A stretch of 64,000 nucleotides of DNA from Flagellimonas abyssi (GCF_019457905.1 NZ_JAHZSV010000002.1:18231-82230); one strand, 5' to 3'; counted from the first letter of the stretch, positions 1-10,119 are shown. The notes: a model not told the origin generated them from the sequence alone. Numbers and translations are program-made.

Positions 1-2104
1 TCGCGGCACAGCTGGCTTCGTCCAATTTTTCCCATCTAATGGCCTGGGCATCCGTAATATTCAGGACGATATCCTGCGTATCGTTTGTTCCGCATAGAAA
101 TATTTGCGGCAGCTGTGAACCATCATTCGCACAGGTCACTATTTCACCTTGTATATCGTTTGTGGTATCGGCATCCCCATTCAAATTGTTGAAGTAAGTG
201 ATTATTGGGTTTACCTGAGTTGTTCCAAAACGTGTCACCTCCATAGATTCAATATTGGTTCCACAACTGGCAGATTCTTTTCTAACCAAGTAATTTCCTG
301 TCTCTTGCACAGTAACCGTTGTTGGGTCATTATCTGAATCTCCATCGGTATAAACCGTATCGGTTGCATCAATTTGGCCATTTTGGTTCAAATCACGGTA
401 CCAAGTGTAGGTATCGTAGCCCTGTCCTGCTGTAATTACGGTGCTAGCGCCACAGATTTGGATTTCACTTTCAAAAACACAATTGGTCAAATCGTCCAAT
501 AAAAAGTTGGTGGCCCCATTGGTCACAAAGCCACAACTGTTCACATTGGATACACTCGGGTCATTTGAAATGGTCTGACCGCTTGTAACTCCATCGTATG
601 TGGAGAATGCGGTATTATGAATGGTAGAACTACAGGCTGCAACAAAATCGTGACAGTTATCGGATACCTCGACACGAATGATTATTTCATAAGTGTTTCC
701 TCCTTCCGTTACCAATGCATCCGGTACTTCAAAAATTATTTCTTCTGGATCCGTACCACTGGTTGTCATGGTAACACCAGGAGCACCGGATAAATCTATA
801 TTGTTTAAATTGACATTATCAGGAAGTACATCACGAATGGTAAAATTGGTAGCATCGTCGTTACCCCGGTTCCAAAATCGTAAAACATACTCCAAGGACT
901 GTCCAAGATTGACACCATCTCCGGTGATATCGTTTCCAACAAGGTCTTTTACCTTTTTCTCTACTATAATTTCCGGGTTGATGATTTCAACCGCAACTGT
1001 GGTAAGGAAAAGAATAACACCTTCACTGGATGTACTGATCAATACTTCACCGCTATCATGATCGTTGGGCAACACTGAGTTTCCAGCATTGGGCAGGTTC
1101 AATATATCGGCATCCCAGCCCAAAGTGTTCCTACTTGCAGGGGTACGGGTATCCACCCAGCTTCCAAGGTGACTTATAGTACTGTTAAATACGTTGTTGC
1201 TGGGGTTTATCGCATCGCTCAGATAGGTCCAGCTATCGGTTGGATTTGCCCTAAAACGCATACTTGGTCCATTTATGCGGTCACCATCAATTGTACTGGC
1301 CCCAATTACAGCATTGACCGGTAAAGGTGCCGGAACAGTTTTAAAACCGCTGAAAGGTACGTTTGTTTGGGAATAGGTACTCCCCATTGCTGCATACCCA
1401 TCAAAAGTGGAAATATACTTGCTTGTCGAGTTCTGGTTCTCGTATATCACTACCATGGTCCAACCTGCACTTACATTGCTCTCCGCAGTAGAAGCTACTA
1501 CATTGGCCACTGTATACTCACCATTGGGATCGCTAAGACCTGAAAGTAAATGTGTGACCTCCGCATAATTGAGATAAGAGGTCATATTGACCCCGCTCAA
1601 ATAATCCACATCCACAATGCCCGGGTCCGTTACACCGTCTCCGTCCCTATCACCATCCTTATCATAGATTTGTTCATACTGAAACTCTGGATCACTGTTG
1701 GGGCCTATATCCACATAAGAACCTCCAGGAATTTTAAATTTTACCTGTTTGTATGGGTCGTCCCTGTTAGTATCCCTGTATATACCACCCCAATATAGGC
1801 CCGCATATACCACCGCAGAACAACTTGGTGCGTTCAACTCGGCACTACTGGAACTAAAAGTAGTCGGGTCCCCATCAATATCGATATAAGCCATAGTAAC
1901 GTTCTGGTTACTAGAACTTCCATTATAATTAGTATTAGGATCACTGGCAATGCTCACAATATTATTGGCCACATATACCAAATCTCCTTTTACCTTCATA
2001 TTGTCACCTGGCAATCTGGGTTCGAATGGTACAGAAAGTTGTGCTTGGGACAGCGATACAAAAGCTATAAAAAACAACAGGGATAGGCCCCTTTTTGAGT
2101 TCAT
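1..2104 (-). CDS. Secreted DUF11-type surface protein, 5' part (cut by window edge)
   Basis: The reading frame is open from an ATG at 2104 to the window edge, about 701 codons, so the C-terminus is missing. The start gives a signal peptide (MNSKRGLSLLFFIAFVSLSQAQ). The mature part is rich in Thr, Ser, Asn, Asp and Gly with short D-G-D-x-D stretches that resemble calcium-binding loops. A DUF11-like beta-sandwich lies at about residues 370-480 (VEKKVKDLVGND, then VLRFWNRGNDDATNFTIRDVLP). In Bacteroidota such proteins are usually large cell-surface adhesins exported by the type IX secretion system; a C-terminal sorting domain would confirm this but lies outside the window. A hairpin-bearing gap separates it from the operon next to it. 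Substrate or partner is unknown. Confidence 0.85.
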   Translation of the reverse strand, partial: MNSKRGLSLLFFIAFVSLSQAQLSVPFEPRLPGDNMKVKGDLVYVANNIVSIASDPNTNYNGSSSNQNVTMAYIDIDGDPTTFSSSSAELNAPSCSAVVYAGLYWGGIYRDTNRDDPYKQVKFKIPGGSYVDIGPNSDPEFQYEQIYDKDGDRDGDGVTDPGIVDVDYLSGVNMTSYLNYAEVTHLLSGLSDPNGEYTVANVVASTAESNVSAGWTMVVIYENQNSTSKYISTFDGYAAMGSTYSQTNVPFSGFKTVPAPLPVNAVIGASTIDGDRINGPSMRFRANPTDSWTYLSDAINPSNNVFNSTISHLGSWVDTRTPASRNTLGWDADILNLPNAGNSVLPNDHDSGEVLISTSSEGVILFLTTVAVEIINPEIIVEKKVKDLVGNDITGDGVNLGQSLEYVLRFWNRGNDDATNFTIRDVLPDNVNLNNIDLSGAPGVTMTTSGTDPEEIIFEVPDALVTEGGNTYEIIIRVEVSDNCHDFVAACSSTIHNTAFSTYDGVTSGQTISNDPSVSNVNSCGFVTNGATNFLLDDLTNCVFESEIQICGASTVITAGQGYDTYTWYRDLNQNGQIDATDTVYTDGDSDNDPTTVTVQETGNYLVRKESASCGTNIESMEVTRFGTTQVNPIITYFNNLNGDADTTNDIQGEIVTCANDGSQLPQIFLCGTNDTQDIVLNITDAQAIRWEKLDEASCAA

Positions 2105-2250
2105 AGCAAAGAACTTATAATTCATGCTTGAGGTTTTGGATAGTGCTTGGTTATTTAACTGCGGTAACAAATCTATCCAAAGAAGAAAACGTGGTGAATC
2201 TTATGTTGTGGAAGACTAGTAATATGTTGCAAACCCTACGTATACTGCTG

Positions 2251-2297
2251 TTTAGAACTATTCTAAATCGAAGAAATCCCTTAAAAACTAGGGATTT
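2251..2297 (-). terminator. Hairpin terminator of the MoxR/Bat-type operon
   Basis: Two adjacent hairpins lie 32 nt past the stop of the last gene of the operon: AAATCCCT/AGGGATTT (2274-2281 and 2290-2297, 8 bp, 8-nt loop), then TTTAGAA/TTCTAAA (2251-2257 and 2261-2267, 3-nt loop). Read on the minus strand, the first stem ends in a short T run. Placement at the operon end supports a terminator. Confidence 0.5.
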
Positions 2298-2328
2298 GCT
2301 GCATACGACATGGCTTAATAGTTGTAAA

Positions 2329-4083
2329 TCAGGACGATAATTTGGGCTCCAACCATAACCAGCCCAGCGATAAAAGAAGTATGAGATAGAACCAAAACGG
2401 AGTTATGGCTTGAAGTTCCTTTTTTGAGACCGACTTTAAATCATCAAAAGTGCTGCTTGACCCGAATTTTTGATGATTGGCATTCCTTAATTCGGATTGA
2501 TGGATGTTTTGAAGTTGACCGTCATCATACACAAAATAGAACCATGGCGAAATGGAGTCATTGGCAACCTGAAGCTGGTTCCATCCCGTTTTTCTAGGGT
2601 AAACCGTACCCGTAAATTTACCCGGTATCAAAATATCTTGAAGCAATGGGATTCTAGCACCTTCTTCCGTGGTAACCTCGACATCCGTTAGCAATGTTTG
2701 TAATTCAAACTCAAAGGGCTCATCCAGTTTGGGAATTTGGGTAAGCGACCTCCACACTACCGCAGTTTCCTGCTCCCGTGCAATAGTGTTGAGTATCTTG
2801 GTCCAGATTCGGGCATAAAGTGTTTCCTTGCCATCCAAAATCAATTGATACGTATTCTGGAGCAAGGTTGTACCGATTTTCCCTTTTTGAATTGGTAAGT
2901 AGGCCGCCACGACAACGGAATCCATCAAAATCTCTTGGGTGCGCAAGTTTTGTTGGAATGCGTAAGGATATTTTGGCAAGGTATGCACGGGCTGACCCAA
3001 TGCGATTTCGGTCACATAATCCCGATTGAACCTAAATGGCGATTGCCTTTCTGAAAGCCTGAACAAACCTTCGTCGGCCTGAATAAAAATTCCAAGACCT
3101 TCCGAAGCAGAAATCTCTTCCATCGCTTCTTTTGAGGCACGTCCCAAACTGGTGTACGAATCCGTATCGATAATCAATAGGTCGTAATCCTTCAAGTTTT
3201 CAGAAGTGAAACCATAAATGGTGCCAGATGCCCCATTGAAATACTCAAACTTGTATTTGCCCTTAGTCAGTTGGATCCGTGCCAAAACTTCATGCCCTTT
3301 TTCGGTTAAGAAGTTTTTGAGGTATTTCGTCTCAAAAGTTGGAAATGTATTGACCATTAGAATTTTTAAGGGTCTTCCCTCCTTTACCTGAATAGGTACC
3401 GGCTCATTGGATAGAACTTCACCATCTCCATTTTTTTCCAAAAGATGGTATACAAATTGGCCACTTGCTTTCGGCTCTGCGCTGAGCGTTACCATCTGAG
3501 CATTTGTTTCTTCAAAAAACACCGAATCCAAAGGATTTTCGGTATTATCAGCTAAAATGGCCCAATGACCTGCTTTGGGCTTCGCGTATTTGGCCCTTAT
3601 TTCCAAAGGTTCACCTAAAATCATTTCGTTATTTCTGGAAATCACGATCCACCCTTCCATCTCATCACTCCCTAAAAAAGCAACGGATTTATTCTCTACC
3701 TGCCAAAAATCAAATGGTTCCAATCCATGTCCCAACAGAAAAATGGAATCCACCTCCGTTAAAAGGGACAACGTACGCCCTTTTGAATATTCTTCGGTTT
3801 TGATACGTTTGTAGATGGATTTTAAACTATCCAGCTGGGAAGAGCGATACCCATCCGTCAATACAATTCCCTTTCCTCGCACGGAATCTTGATAGGTACT
3901 TGGTTTGAGGACAATCAGCATCAATGAAACTATAGCCAAAAAAGCGGCTACCAACTTAAGCCAAAACCTACCCTCCGCGCGTTGGGACCATTCCTTCCAG
4001 ACAAAAACTGCCATCAGGACCAGTCCTACGATGATCACGGGCCAAAAAAGATTCTGGTTCAAAAACACCACACCATCATTCAT
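2329..4083 (-). CDS. Membrane-anchored protein of the MoxR/BatA operon
   Basis: A 584-residue membrane protein. Two N-terminal hydrophobic segments (about residues 13-31 and 40-60) and one at the C-terminus (about 560-578) enclose a large soluble, presumably periplasmic, domain. The middle holds a glutamine-amidotransferase-like stretch (KILMVNTFPTFETKYLKNFL, later YDLLIIDTDSYTSL), the pattern seen in large proteins of Bacteroidota MoxR clusters. I see no catalytic triad and do not assign an activity. Its ATG overlaps the stop of the upstream gene by 8 nt, so the two are probably translationally coupled. It is the last gene of the operon and is followed by a hairpin. Confidence 0.75.
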   Translation of the reverse strand: MNDGVVFLNQNLFWPVIIVGLVLMAVFVWKEWSQRAEGRFWLKLVAAFLAIVSLMLIVLKPSTYQDSVRGKGIVLTDGYRSSQLDSLKSIYKRIKTEEYSKGRTLSLLTEVDSIFLLGHGLEPFDFWQVENKSVAFLGSDEMEGWIVISRNNEMILGEPLEIRAKYAKPKAGHWAILADNTENPLDSVFFEETNAQMVTLSAEPKASGQFVYHLLEKNGDGEVLSNEPVPIQVKEGRPLKILMVNTFPTFETKYLKNFLTEKGHEVLARIQLTKGKYKFEYFNGASGTIYGFTSENLKDYDLLIIDTDSYTSLGRASKEAMEEISASEGLGIFIQADEGLFRLSERQSPFRFNRDYVTEIALGQPVHTLPKYPYAFQQNLRTQEILMDSVVVAAYLPIQKGKIGTTLLQNTYQLILDGKETLYARIWTKILNTIAREQETAVVWRSLTQIPKLDEPFEFELQTLLTDVEVTTEEGARIPLLQDILIPGKFTGTVYPRKTGWNQLQVANDSISPWFYFVYDDGQLQNIHQSELRNANHQKFGSSSTFDDLKSVSKKELQAITPFWFYLILLLSLGWLWLEPKLSS

Positions 4084-6304
4084 AAACGCCCAGTTCTTTT
4101 AAGTACAACAAATTGATCTCACTATCATATCTGGTCCTTTTCATGGGAACGTCCTCCATTTGGGGCAAAACCGACAACAGATTTTTCTGTACTTCCATAT
4201 AGTTTTTCTTGGACCTGTTGGCGGCCTTTTCCAAATCGCGTAGTCCTTGCAACACCTTAATATATTTTAAGGGTTGCGAAATGGCCTTTTGTGCCAGTTC
4301 GTTTCCTGCATCAACAAAAAGAGCACTATCCATGGCATCAAATGGTTTTTTATCTTGGATGAGAGCTTCCAAACGGGATATGGCTTCCCTTGTGGATGCA
4401 AAAGATTTTTGATACTCGAATTCCTGTCGCTTATCATAATTGGTGATGTCTTCAACATCGCCGCTCAACCTATTTTCTTCTTTGATGGGTGGAGGGTCAA
4501 AACCAATACGGTGGACATAAATACGCGCACTGTTTTTAATTTCTTGTATGATTGCCAGGGCATCGTACTGGAACGGCAACGATTTTTCGGGCTCATATAG
4601 TCGCAGATGAAGTTCTGCATCCCACATAATGTTCAAGGCATCCCGAAGCTTTGCTTTCAAGGATTTCTCGAACAAGGTGGATTCTTCCGGGTCGGAATGG
4701 TTGTGCAGATAATCGTGTAGTGGGTCTTCATCTTCTTCCTGTCTCTCATTTTCATGGTCATGTTCTTCCACTAAATTGTGCTCGTTTTCGCTATCGTGTT
4801 TGTGGCTGTACTCATCCAGCAAATCCTCTTCTCCGTCTTCAGTACCGTGTTCCGCTTCGCCCTGCTCATGGGAAACTGCTCCGGCCGCCGCTTGCATTTC
4901 GGTCTCGTCCCCCATAAACTGACCGTATTTTAATCGCAGCTGTTTCTGGTCAAACCCCAGTTCGTTGCTCCTAAACTTAAAGTCTTTTTCAGAAATATTG
5001 GGTTTATCGGCAATAAGTTTTTCGGTATCGATAATTAATTGGCGCTGGCTCCTAAAATAGTCGGGCATCAAATCCACCCCCAAGTTGCCTTCTACTGCGA
5101 ACATATCGGTAACCGTATCCCGGATTACCGCAAAATAGGTCTCGCTGCGCGCAACGTTTGGCGAAGGTATTTTTTGGTCCAATGCCTCCACATAAAAATA
5201 GAGCTCATCACCAGGGTCCATTTTTAGGGCGGCCAAATCCAAAGGTTGCTTTAATTCCATTTGTTTGTTACCCTTTGGAATGGTTTTGGTAAAGCGAATG
5301 GTCTCTTCCCTAAACTTTACGGATTCCCCAGAGCCTTTGCTCACTGTGGCTATAATGTAGGCATCATCAATCCCAAAATCATCGGAAATGTTGGCATTGA
5401 GCATCAATCGTTTGTCGTCATCAAACTCAAAATAGCTGTAACTATCCAATCCTTCAATCTGTACCATGGGAGGTTCATCCTTCACCATTTCCAAGGAATA
5501 TAGATCACTTACATAATTGTTCCCTTCGGAATCTTTAAATGTAAAACTGTAAAATCCAGAAGCTTGCAAATTTTTGGTCAATCGGTATAATCCATCAATT
5601 TTAGCAAAATCTATAAGTTCGCCCATTAAATCCAGCTGCACTCCTTGAACATCTCCATCAAATTCCAAGTTCCATTGAATACTGGAACCTTGCACCGCTT
5701 TAATATTGGGGTCGGATGTGTTCAATGCTGATTTTCCAGTGTAACTTGGATATCGAACCGTAATTTTGGTTCCTGTCAACTCTGGAATTTCAATTGATGT
5801 TGACAAGCTATCCTTTGGTGAAAACGTGATTTGCTCTTTTGTTGATTTATTTCCGTCCAATGAATTCCCAACTTTTGAAAATACAAACCTTCCCGCAAGC
5901 CCCAAAAGAATCAAGGCAAACATAATAAGGGTTGCTTTCAACAAGTTCTGAGGCGGTCTCAATTGCGACAAAATAGGTTCCAATTGCGAGGCAACACGAT
6001 ATTGCTGTAATTTGGACAAATCCGATAGCTCGTTGGAGGGCGACAATAAAAGTCCGCTACTAAATCCCGCTTGGGGCAAATGGGCATCAATGTAGCTCAC
6101 GGCATTCTCTTGACTTATGCTCCACGGTCTCAAAACAAAAACGGCTATAGCGGCAGATACAATAAAACCTATAACTCCATAAATAAGATGATGGGTCAAT
6201 AAGTAGACAAGGCCACCAAATCCAATTGCGTACAGAAGCGCCTCCATGTATTTGGATTGCTGCCATCGCTTTTGAAATCGTTCTATGGATGCTGCTCCCA
6301 TCAT
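4076..6304 (-). CDS. DUF4175-like membrane protein with His/acid-rich insert
   Basis: A 742-residue protein with hydrophobic segments at about residues 19-58 (a probable pair) and 124-142, followed by a long extracytoplasmic region of beta-rich, Ig-like character (SIEIPELTGTKITVRYPSYTG). This matches the DUF4175-type protein usual at this operon position; the family call rests on architecture and context. At about residues 478-541 there is an unusual insert made almost only of Asp, Glu, His and Asn, with about ten histidines (SHKHDSENEHN, EEHDHENE, HDYLHNHSD), which could bind metal. The ATG overlaps the upstream stop (ATGA), indicating coupled translation. A second in-frame ATG follows directly. 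Confidence 0.7.
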   Translation of the reverse strand: MMGAASIERFQKRWQQSKYMEALLYAIGFGGLVYLLTHHLIYGVIGFIVSAAIAVFVLRPWSISQENAVSYIDAHLPQAGFSSGLLLSPSNELSDLSKLQQYRVASQLEPILSQLRPPQNLLKATLIMFALILLGLAGRFVFSKVGNSLDGNKSTKEQITFSPKDSLSTSIEIPELTGTKITVRYPSYTGKSALNTSDPNIKAVQGSSIQWNLEFDGDVQGVQLDLMGELIDFAKIDGLYRLTKNLQASGFYSFTFKDSEGNNYVSDLYSLEMVKDEPPMVQIEGLDSYSYFEFDDDKRLMLNANISDDFGIDDAYIIATVSKGSGESVKFREETIRFTKTIPKGNKQMELKQPLDLAALKMDPGDELYFYVEALDQKIPSPNVARSETYFAVIRDTVTDMFAVEGNLGVDLMPDYFRSQRQLIIDTEKLIADKPNISEKDFKFRSNELGFDQKQLRLKYGQFMGDETEMQAAAGAVSHEQGEAEHGTEDGEEDLLDEYSHKHDSENEHNLVEEHDHENERQEEDEDPLHDYLHNHSDPEESTLFEKSLKAKLRDALNIMWDAELHLRLYEPEKSLPFQYDALAIIQEIKNSARIYVHRIGFDPPPIKEENRLSGDVEDITNYDKRQEFEYQKSFASTREAISRLEALIQDKKPFDAMDSALFVDAGNELAQKAISQPLKYIKVLQGLRDLEKAANRSKKNYMEVQKNLLSVLPQMEDVPMKRTRYDSEINLLYLKELGVYE

Positions 6305-7578
6305 TGTTTTTTATAGTTTGATAACACCCGTTCCACAATCATCAGCACGGCAAGGATTCCAAAAACCCAGAGAGAAATATCCAAAAAGGACGCTCTTTCC
6401 CTTTTTCGCTTAGGTTCCACGTAATTCGGTCTGAGTTGTGACTCATCCAATTGACGCATATCGGCACTCGCCAATAAATTCTTAACATCCTCATCCAAAT
6501 CCAATATTTCCAACAATTGCTCCGGTAAACGCTGTTCCACCGTATTTTTTGGGTTCAGCCTTGATATTAGATAAAATACATTTTTCTCCTTCCCGGATTC
6601 AATCAATTCCTCGGACAACGGATTTTCTTGATACACCAACCGTTTACCCTCCTGTTTACTGTTGGGTTCTTTTCCTAAAAGAATATTCAGATCAGCTTGA
6701 TCATGCATCGATTCGACCTCTCGGTGAGTACTAATTTCCCATTTCAAAAATGTAGATAATGCCCTGAGCGATGCTTTGATATAATTTGCTTCCCGTTCAA
6801 ACTCTTCTTCCACGAACATATTAATGTGAAGCGTGTCCAACTTTGTTAAAGGAACTATTTGAGGTTCATCGGAAAATAAAAGCAGACTATCGCCATTGGT
6901 GGTGAGTTCAAAACCATCTACTATACGTTCATGGTTTATTTTGGTCGCAACACTATTGCTTGAAGTCGTCACCAAATCCACTTTGGAATCCCAATGAAAA
7001 GCCATTACGGGACGGGTCTGGGTTTCTTCCGAATCCATAACCACCCAATGGATTTTCTTTTGGGTATTGGGTCGCATCGACCGAAAGCCTTTTTGCAATG
7101 CCTTGGTGAAGACCACAATACTATCGGAGCGTAAAGAATCCATTTTTTGCACCAATTGCCAATAGTTGGGCTGTTCCTTGTGCATTTGATAATCCCCGTC
7201 AGCTTCCCAATCTGGAAAACCATTTGCTAACAGGAAAACCGGAGAATTCTCTTGTAAACTATCTAATATTTGGCTGATGGATGCATCGTTGGCAAGAGAA
7301 GCCTCCACAAGGTATGTGACTTGCTTCCTATCTCCTTTGGTTGGCCATTGGGGACCCGCCATCAACAATGCGATAAGCGCTACCATCAACATCCGGAGCA
7401 ATAACAACAGCCACTCGTTCAATTGAATGTTGCTGAACTGCCTTGAATTGGATTCATCCAAAAGTTGGATACTCCCAATTTTAATGGTTTTGGCTTCCTT
7501 TTTACTCCACAAATGGATGGCCAAGGGAACCAAAACTCCCAAAAGTGCCCACAGATATGACGGATTTGCAAAAACCAT
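6301..7578 (-). CDS. BatA-like (aerotolerance N-terminal domain) membrane protein
   Basis: A 425-residue protein with the BatA N-terminal signature: a first membrane segment (YLWALLGVLVPLAIHLW, residues 8-24), a short Ser/Ile linker (IKIGSIQLL), and a second segment (LLLLLRMLMVALIALLMAGP, about 55-75). The centre looks like a degenerate von Willebrand A fold without an intact DxSxS metal site. A third membrane helix lies near the C-terminus (about 398-417). In Bacteroidota these proteins sit with MoxR and DUF58 proteins and are linked to envelope stress; the old aerotolerance role is not general. It directly abuts the DUF58 gene upstream and overlaps the next gene by 4 nt. Confidence 0.85.
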   Translation of the reverse strand: MVFANPSYLWALLGVLVPLAIHLWSKKEAKTIKIGSIQLLDESNSRQFSNIQLNEWLLLLLRMLMVALIALLMAGPQWPTKGDRKQVTYLVEASLANDASISQILDSLQENSPVFLLANGFPDWEADGDYQMHKEQPNYWQLVQKMDSLRSDSIVVFTKALQKGFRSMRPNTQKKIHWVVMDSEETQTRPVMAFHWDSKVDLVTTSSNSVATKINHERIVDGFELTTNGDSLLLFSDEPQIVPLTKLDTLHINMFVEEEFEREANYIKASLRALSTFLKWEISTHREVESMHDQADLNILLGKEPNSKQEGKRLVYQENPLSEELIESGKEKNVFYLISRLNPKNTVEQRLPEQLLEILDLDEDVKNLLASADMRQLDESQLRPNYVEPKRKRERASFLDISLWVFGILAVLMIVERVLSNYKKQ

Positions 7579-8478
7579 TTATACCAATCGTATTCGTTCC
7601 TTTAAAAAGAGCTGTAAGGCGTCGCCGAGGTCGTTGTCCATCCGAAACAAATGATAGTGCACTCCTTGAGACAGCAATTGCTCTTTGGTCTGTTCTATTT
7701 TTTCTTCCAAAGACTTTAAATAGACCGCTTTGGCCTTGTTAACGTCCACTTTAACCTTGGCCCCAGTTTCCAAATCTTCAAAAGTGACCGATTTTTTGTA
7801 ATCAAAATCCATTTCGGCACCCGACATAATTTGAAGCACCACCACTTCATTGTGTGCCGTTTTCAAGTTTTTCACAAAGTCAGACAGCTCGGAAACATCC
7901 TCGTACATATCGGTCAGGAAAAATACCAGTTCCTTTTCTCCCCTGTTGTGAATCCTTCGGGAAGCAATGGAAAGTTGCGGCCATTTGCCTTTGGTGGAGA
8001 TGTTCAACAATTCCAAAAGCAAACGGTTGAAGTGTTTTTGGTCAGCTTTTGGGTAAATGCTTACAAAATCATCTTCATTTAATGCAAAAAGGCCTACCGA
8101 GTCACCTTGTTTTTGTGCCATATGGGACAAGCAAGCAACCACAACGCGGGCAAACTCCAATTTGGAAATCCCATGCTCTTCGTGCTCCATGGAAGCGCTG
8201 GCATCCACTATAAATTTTATGGTAACATGACTTTCCACTTCGGATTGTTTGATGTAGTACCGACCCGACCGGGCCAACATTTTCCAATCCAGTAGCCGAA
8301 GGTCGTCCCCAGGTTCGTATCCTCTGTATTGACTGAATTCCATGCCAGGGCCTACGCTCTTGCTCCGGTGCAGACCGGAGGTATAGCCTTCCACCACAAT
8401 ACGCGAAATCAGACTAAGGCCCGATACGGTGTTGATGACTTCAGGTTTTAAAAGGTCGTGGTAGTCCCTTGAGGCCAT
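7579..8478 (-). CDS. DUF58 domain protein (VWA-like)
   Basis: A 299-residue soluble protein of the DUF58 family. The family core is at residues 43-70 (GMEFSQYRGYEPGDDLRLLDW) and is followed by a von Willebrand A-like segment with an intact MIDAS motif DASAS at 92-96. In MoxR systems the DUF58 protein is thought to be a client or partner of the AAA+ ATPase that recruits metal-dependent targets. Its ATG overlaps the moxR stop by one base (TAATG), so the two are coupled; the BatA-like gene starts immediately after its stop. No signal peptide or membrane helix is visible, so it is probably cytoplasmic. Confidence 0.9.
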   Translation of the reverse strand: MASRDYHDLLKPEVINTVSGLSLISRIVVEGYTSGLHRSKSVGPGMEFSQYRGYEPGDDLRLLDWKMLARSGRYYIKQSEVESHVTIKFIVDASASMEHEEHGISKLEFARVVVACLSHMAQKQGDSVGLFALNEDDFVSIYPKADQKHFNRLLLELLNISTKGKWPQLSIASRRIHNRGEKELVFFLTDMYEDVSELSDFVKNLKTAHNEVVVLQIMSGAEMDFDYKKSVTFEDLETGAKVKVDVNKAKAVYLKSLEEKIEQTKEQLLSQGVHYHLFRMDNDLGDALQLFLKERIRLV

Positions 8479-9482
8479 TATCTATCCTTTAATTGAACTG
8501 CCTTCAATATCTCTTTTGTGACCGTGTCTGAGGTTATTCCTTCGGCCTCCGCCCTAAAGTTTACGAGCACCCTGTGCCGCAATACGGGCAAGGCAACGGT
8601 TTGCAGATCTTCCAAAGTCACTGCCAAACGGCCTTCCAAAAGTGCATTGGCCTTGGCGGTCAATATCATGGCCTGTCCTGCACGCGGGCCTGCACCCCAG
8701 TCCACCCATTGTTTTACATAGTCCACTTTGGATGTATCTGGGCGGGTAGCCCTTATGACATCGCTTACATATTGGATGAGTCCATCACTGATGGAAACCT
8801 CTCGTACCAACTGCTGCAATCTCACAATATCTTCTCCCGACAATACTTTGTTCAGTTGGGCTTTTTTGGTTCCCGTAGTGGCCTTTAAAATTTGGGTCTC
8901 TTCTTGGTCTGTAGGGTAGCCTATTTTGATGTAGAGCAAAAATCTATCCTGCTGAGCTTCTGGCAAAACAAAGGTTCCCGATTGTTCAATGGGGTTTTGG
9001 GTCGCCAAGATGAAAAAAGGTTTATCCAAAGGATAGGTTTTGTCCCCATAGGTCACCTCAAACTCTTGCATGGCTTCCAAAAGGGCTGCCTGCGTTTTAG
9101 GGGGGGTACGATTGATTTCATCCGCCAAAATGATATTGGAAAAGATGGGTCCCTTATTGAATTTGAAGAATTTCTTGCCCGTGGTGTGGTCCTCCTCCAG
9201 AATTTCGGTACCAATAATGTCCGATGGCATTAAATCGGGCGTAAATTGTATCCTTTTGAACTTTAAATCGATGGCATTGGAAAGTGTACGAATCATTAAG
9301 GTCTTGGCCAATCCCGGAACTCCTTCGAGCAAGGCGTGCCCACCTGCAAGAAACGTAATGAGCAGTTGTGAAACTGTATCCTCTTGGCCAATGATTACTT
9401 TGCCAATTTCTTTTTTAAGGGCGGTCAGCTTTTCGGAGAGCCCTTCTACTTCACTTGCAATTTGTTGTAATTCTTTATCCAA
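8478..9482 (-). CDS. MoxR family AAA+ ATPase
   Basis: A 334-residue MoxR ATPase. Walker A is GVPGLAKT (residues 54-61), Walker B is IILADE (117-122), sensor 1 is ATQNP (160-164), and the C-terminal lid carries the family segment GAGPRAGQAMILTAKA. MoxR proteins act as chaperone-like remodelers that mature metal-containing or VWA-domain partners; here the partners are probably the DUF58 and BatA-like proteins encoded directly downstream in one overlapping operon. The full-length lid and all nucleotide-binding motifs are present. The upstream DUF4159 gene ends 10 nt before this start. Confidence 0.95.
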   Translation of the reverse strand: MDKELQQIASEVEGLSEKLTALKKEIGKVIIGQEDTVSQLLITFLAGGHALLEGVPGLAKTLMIRTLSNAIDLKFKRIQFTPDLMPSDIIGTEILEEDHTTGKKFFKFNKGPIFSNIILADEINRTPPKTQAALLEAMQEFEVTYGDKTYPLDKPFFILATQNPIEQSGTFVLPEAQQDRFLLYIKIGYPTDQEETQILKATTGTKKAQLNKVLSGEDIVRLQQLVREVSISDGLIQYVSDVIRATRPDTSKVDYVKQWVDWGAGPRAGQAMILTAKANALLEGRLAVTLEDLQTVALPVLRHRVLVNFRAEAEGITSDTVTKEILKAVQLKDR

Positions 9483-9492
9483 ATTAGTATTC

Positions 9493-10119
9493 TTAAGAGG
9501 TTAAAGCATATAACACAATATTCACCCCGAATCGGGTATTGTCAATTTTGTACCAGCGTTTGTTTCTAAAATCGTAATCCCATTCGCAACCATAATCCTT
9601 ATTGCTGTAGAGCACCCCAATTCTTCCATCGATCACAATGGCCTTGAGGTATTCGTGTACGAGGTCGTCTCCCCAGCCGTTCAGCTCTTGGGATGTTGTG
9701 GGCGGACCATCATCAAACTCAAAGAAAATGGTGTAGATTTCGTGGTCGTTGGGTATTTTTTTTAATTCTCCTGGCCCGAATATTTCATCCATCTGGCGTT
9801 CAAAGGATTTGGCAAAAAGGCCATCAATATCATGGTTACAGTCATCGGCAAAGACAAAACCGCCATTGCGCACATATTTTTCAAAGTTTTCCCGTTCTTT
9901 TTTGTTGAACTGTACCAATTTATGCCCAGAGATATAACAGAAAGGACTTTTAAAAATATCATCGCTCGCCAAAGTAATAATCTTCTCTTGGGTATCCACT
10001 TTTAAAGTGGTGTACTCGACCAAAGAATTCAACAGATTGGAAGGCATACGCTGGTCTACGTCCCAATCTCCTGATTCATATTGCAATCGTGTAAAAAAGA
10101 ATTCGTTATCCAATGCCAT
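9493..10119 (-). CDS. DUF4159 domain protein
   Basis: A 208-residue protein of the DUF4159 family, recognised by FTRLQYESGDWDVDQRMPSNLL near the start, the GGFVFADDCNHD centre, and a tail with FRNKRWYKIDNTRFGVNIVLYAL. Family members are often exported; here I see no signal peptide at the chosen ATG and no in-frame extension, so it is either cytoplasmic or a short form. Function is unknown. It is the first gene of the MoxR operon, and a terminator-like hairpin separates it from the TldE-like gene upstream, so the operon promoter should lie at about 10120-10155. Confidence 0.8.
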   Translation of the reverse strand: MALDNEFFFTRLQYESGDWDVDQRMPSNLLNSLVEYTTLKVDTQEKIITLASDDIFKSPFCYISGHKLVQFNKKERENFEKYVRNGGFVFADDCNHDIDGLFAKSFERQMDEIFGPGELKKIPNDHEIYTIFFEFDDGPPTTSQELNGWGDDLVHEYLKAIVIDGRIGVLYSNKDYGCEWDYDFRNKRWYKIDNTRFGVNIVLYALTS

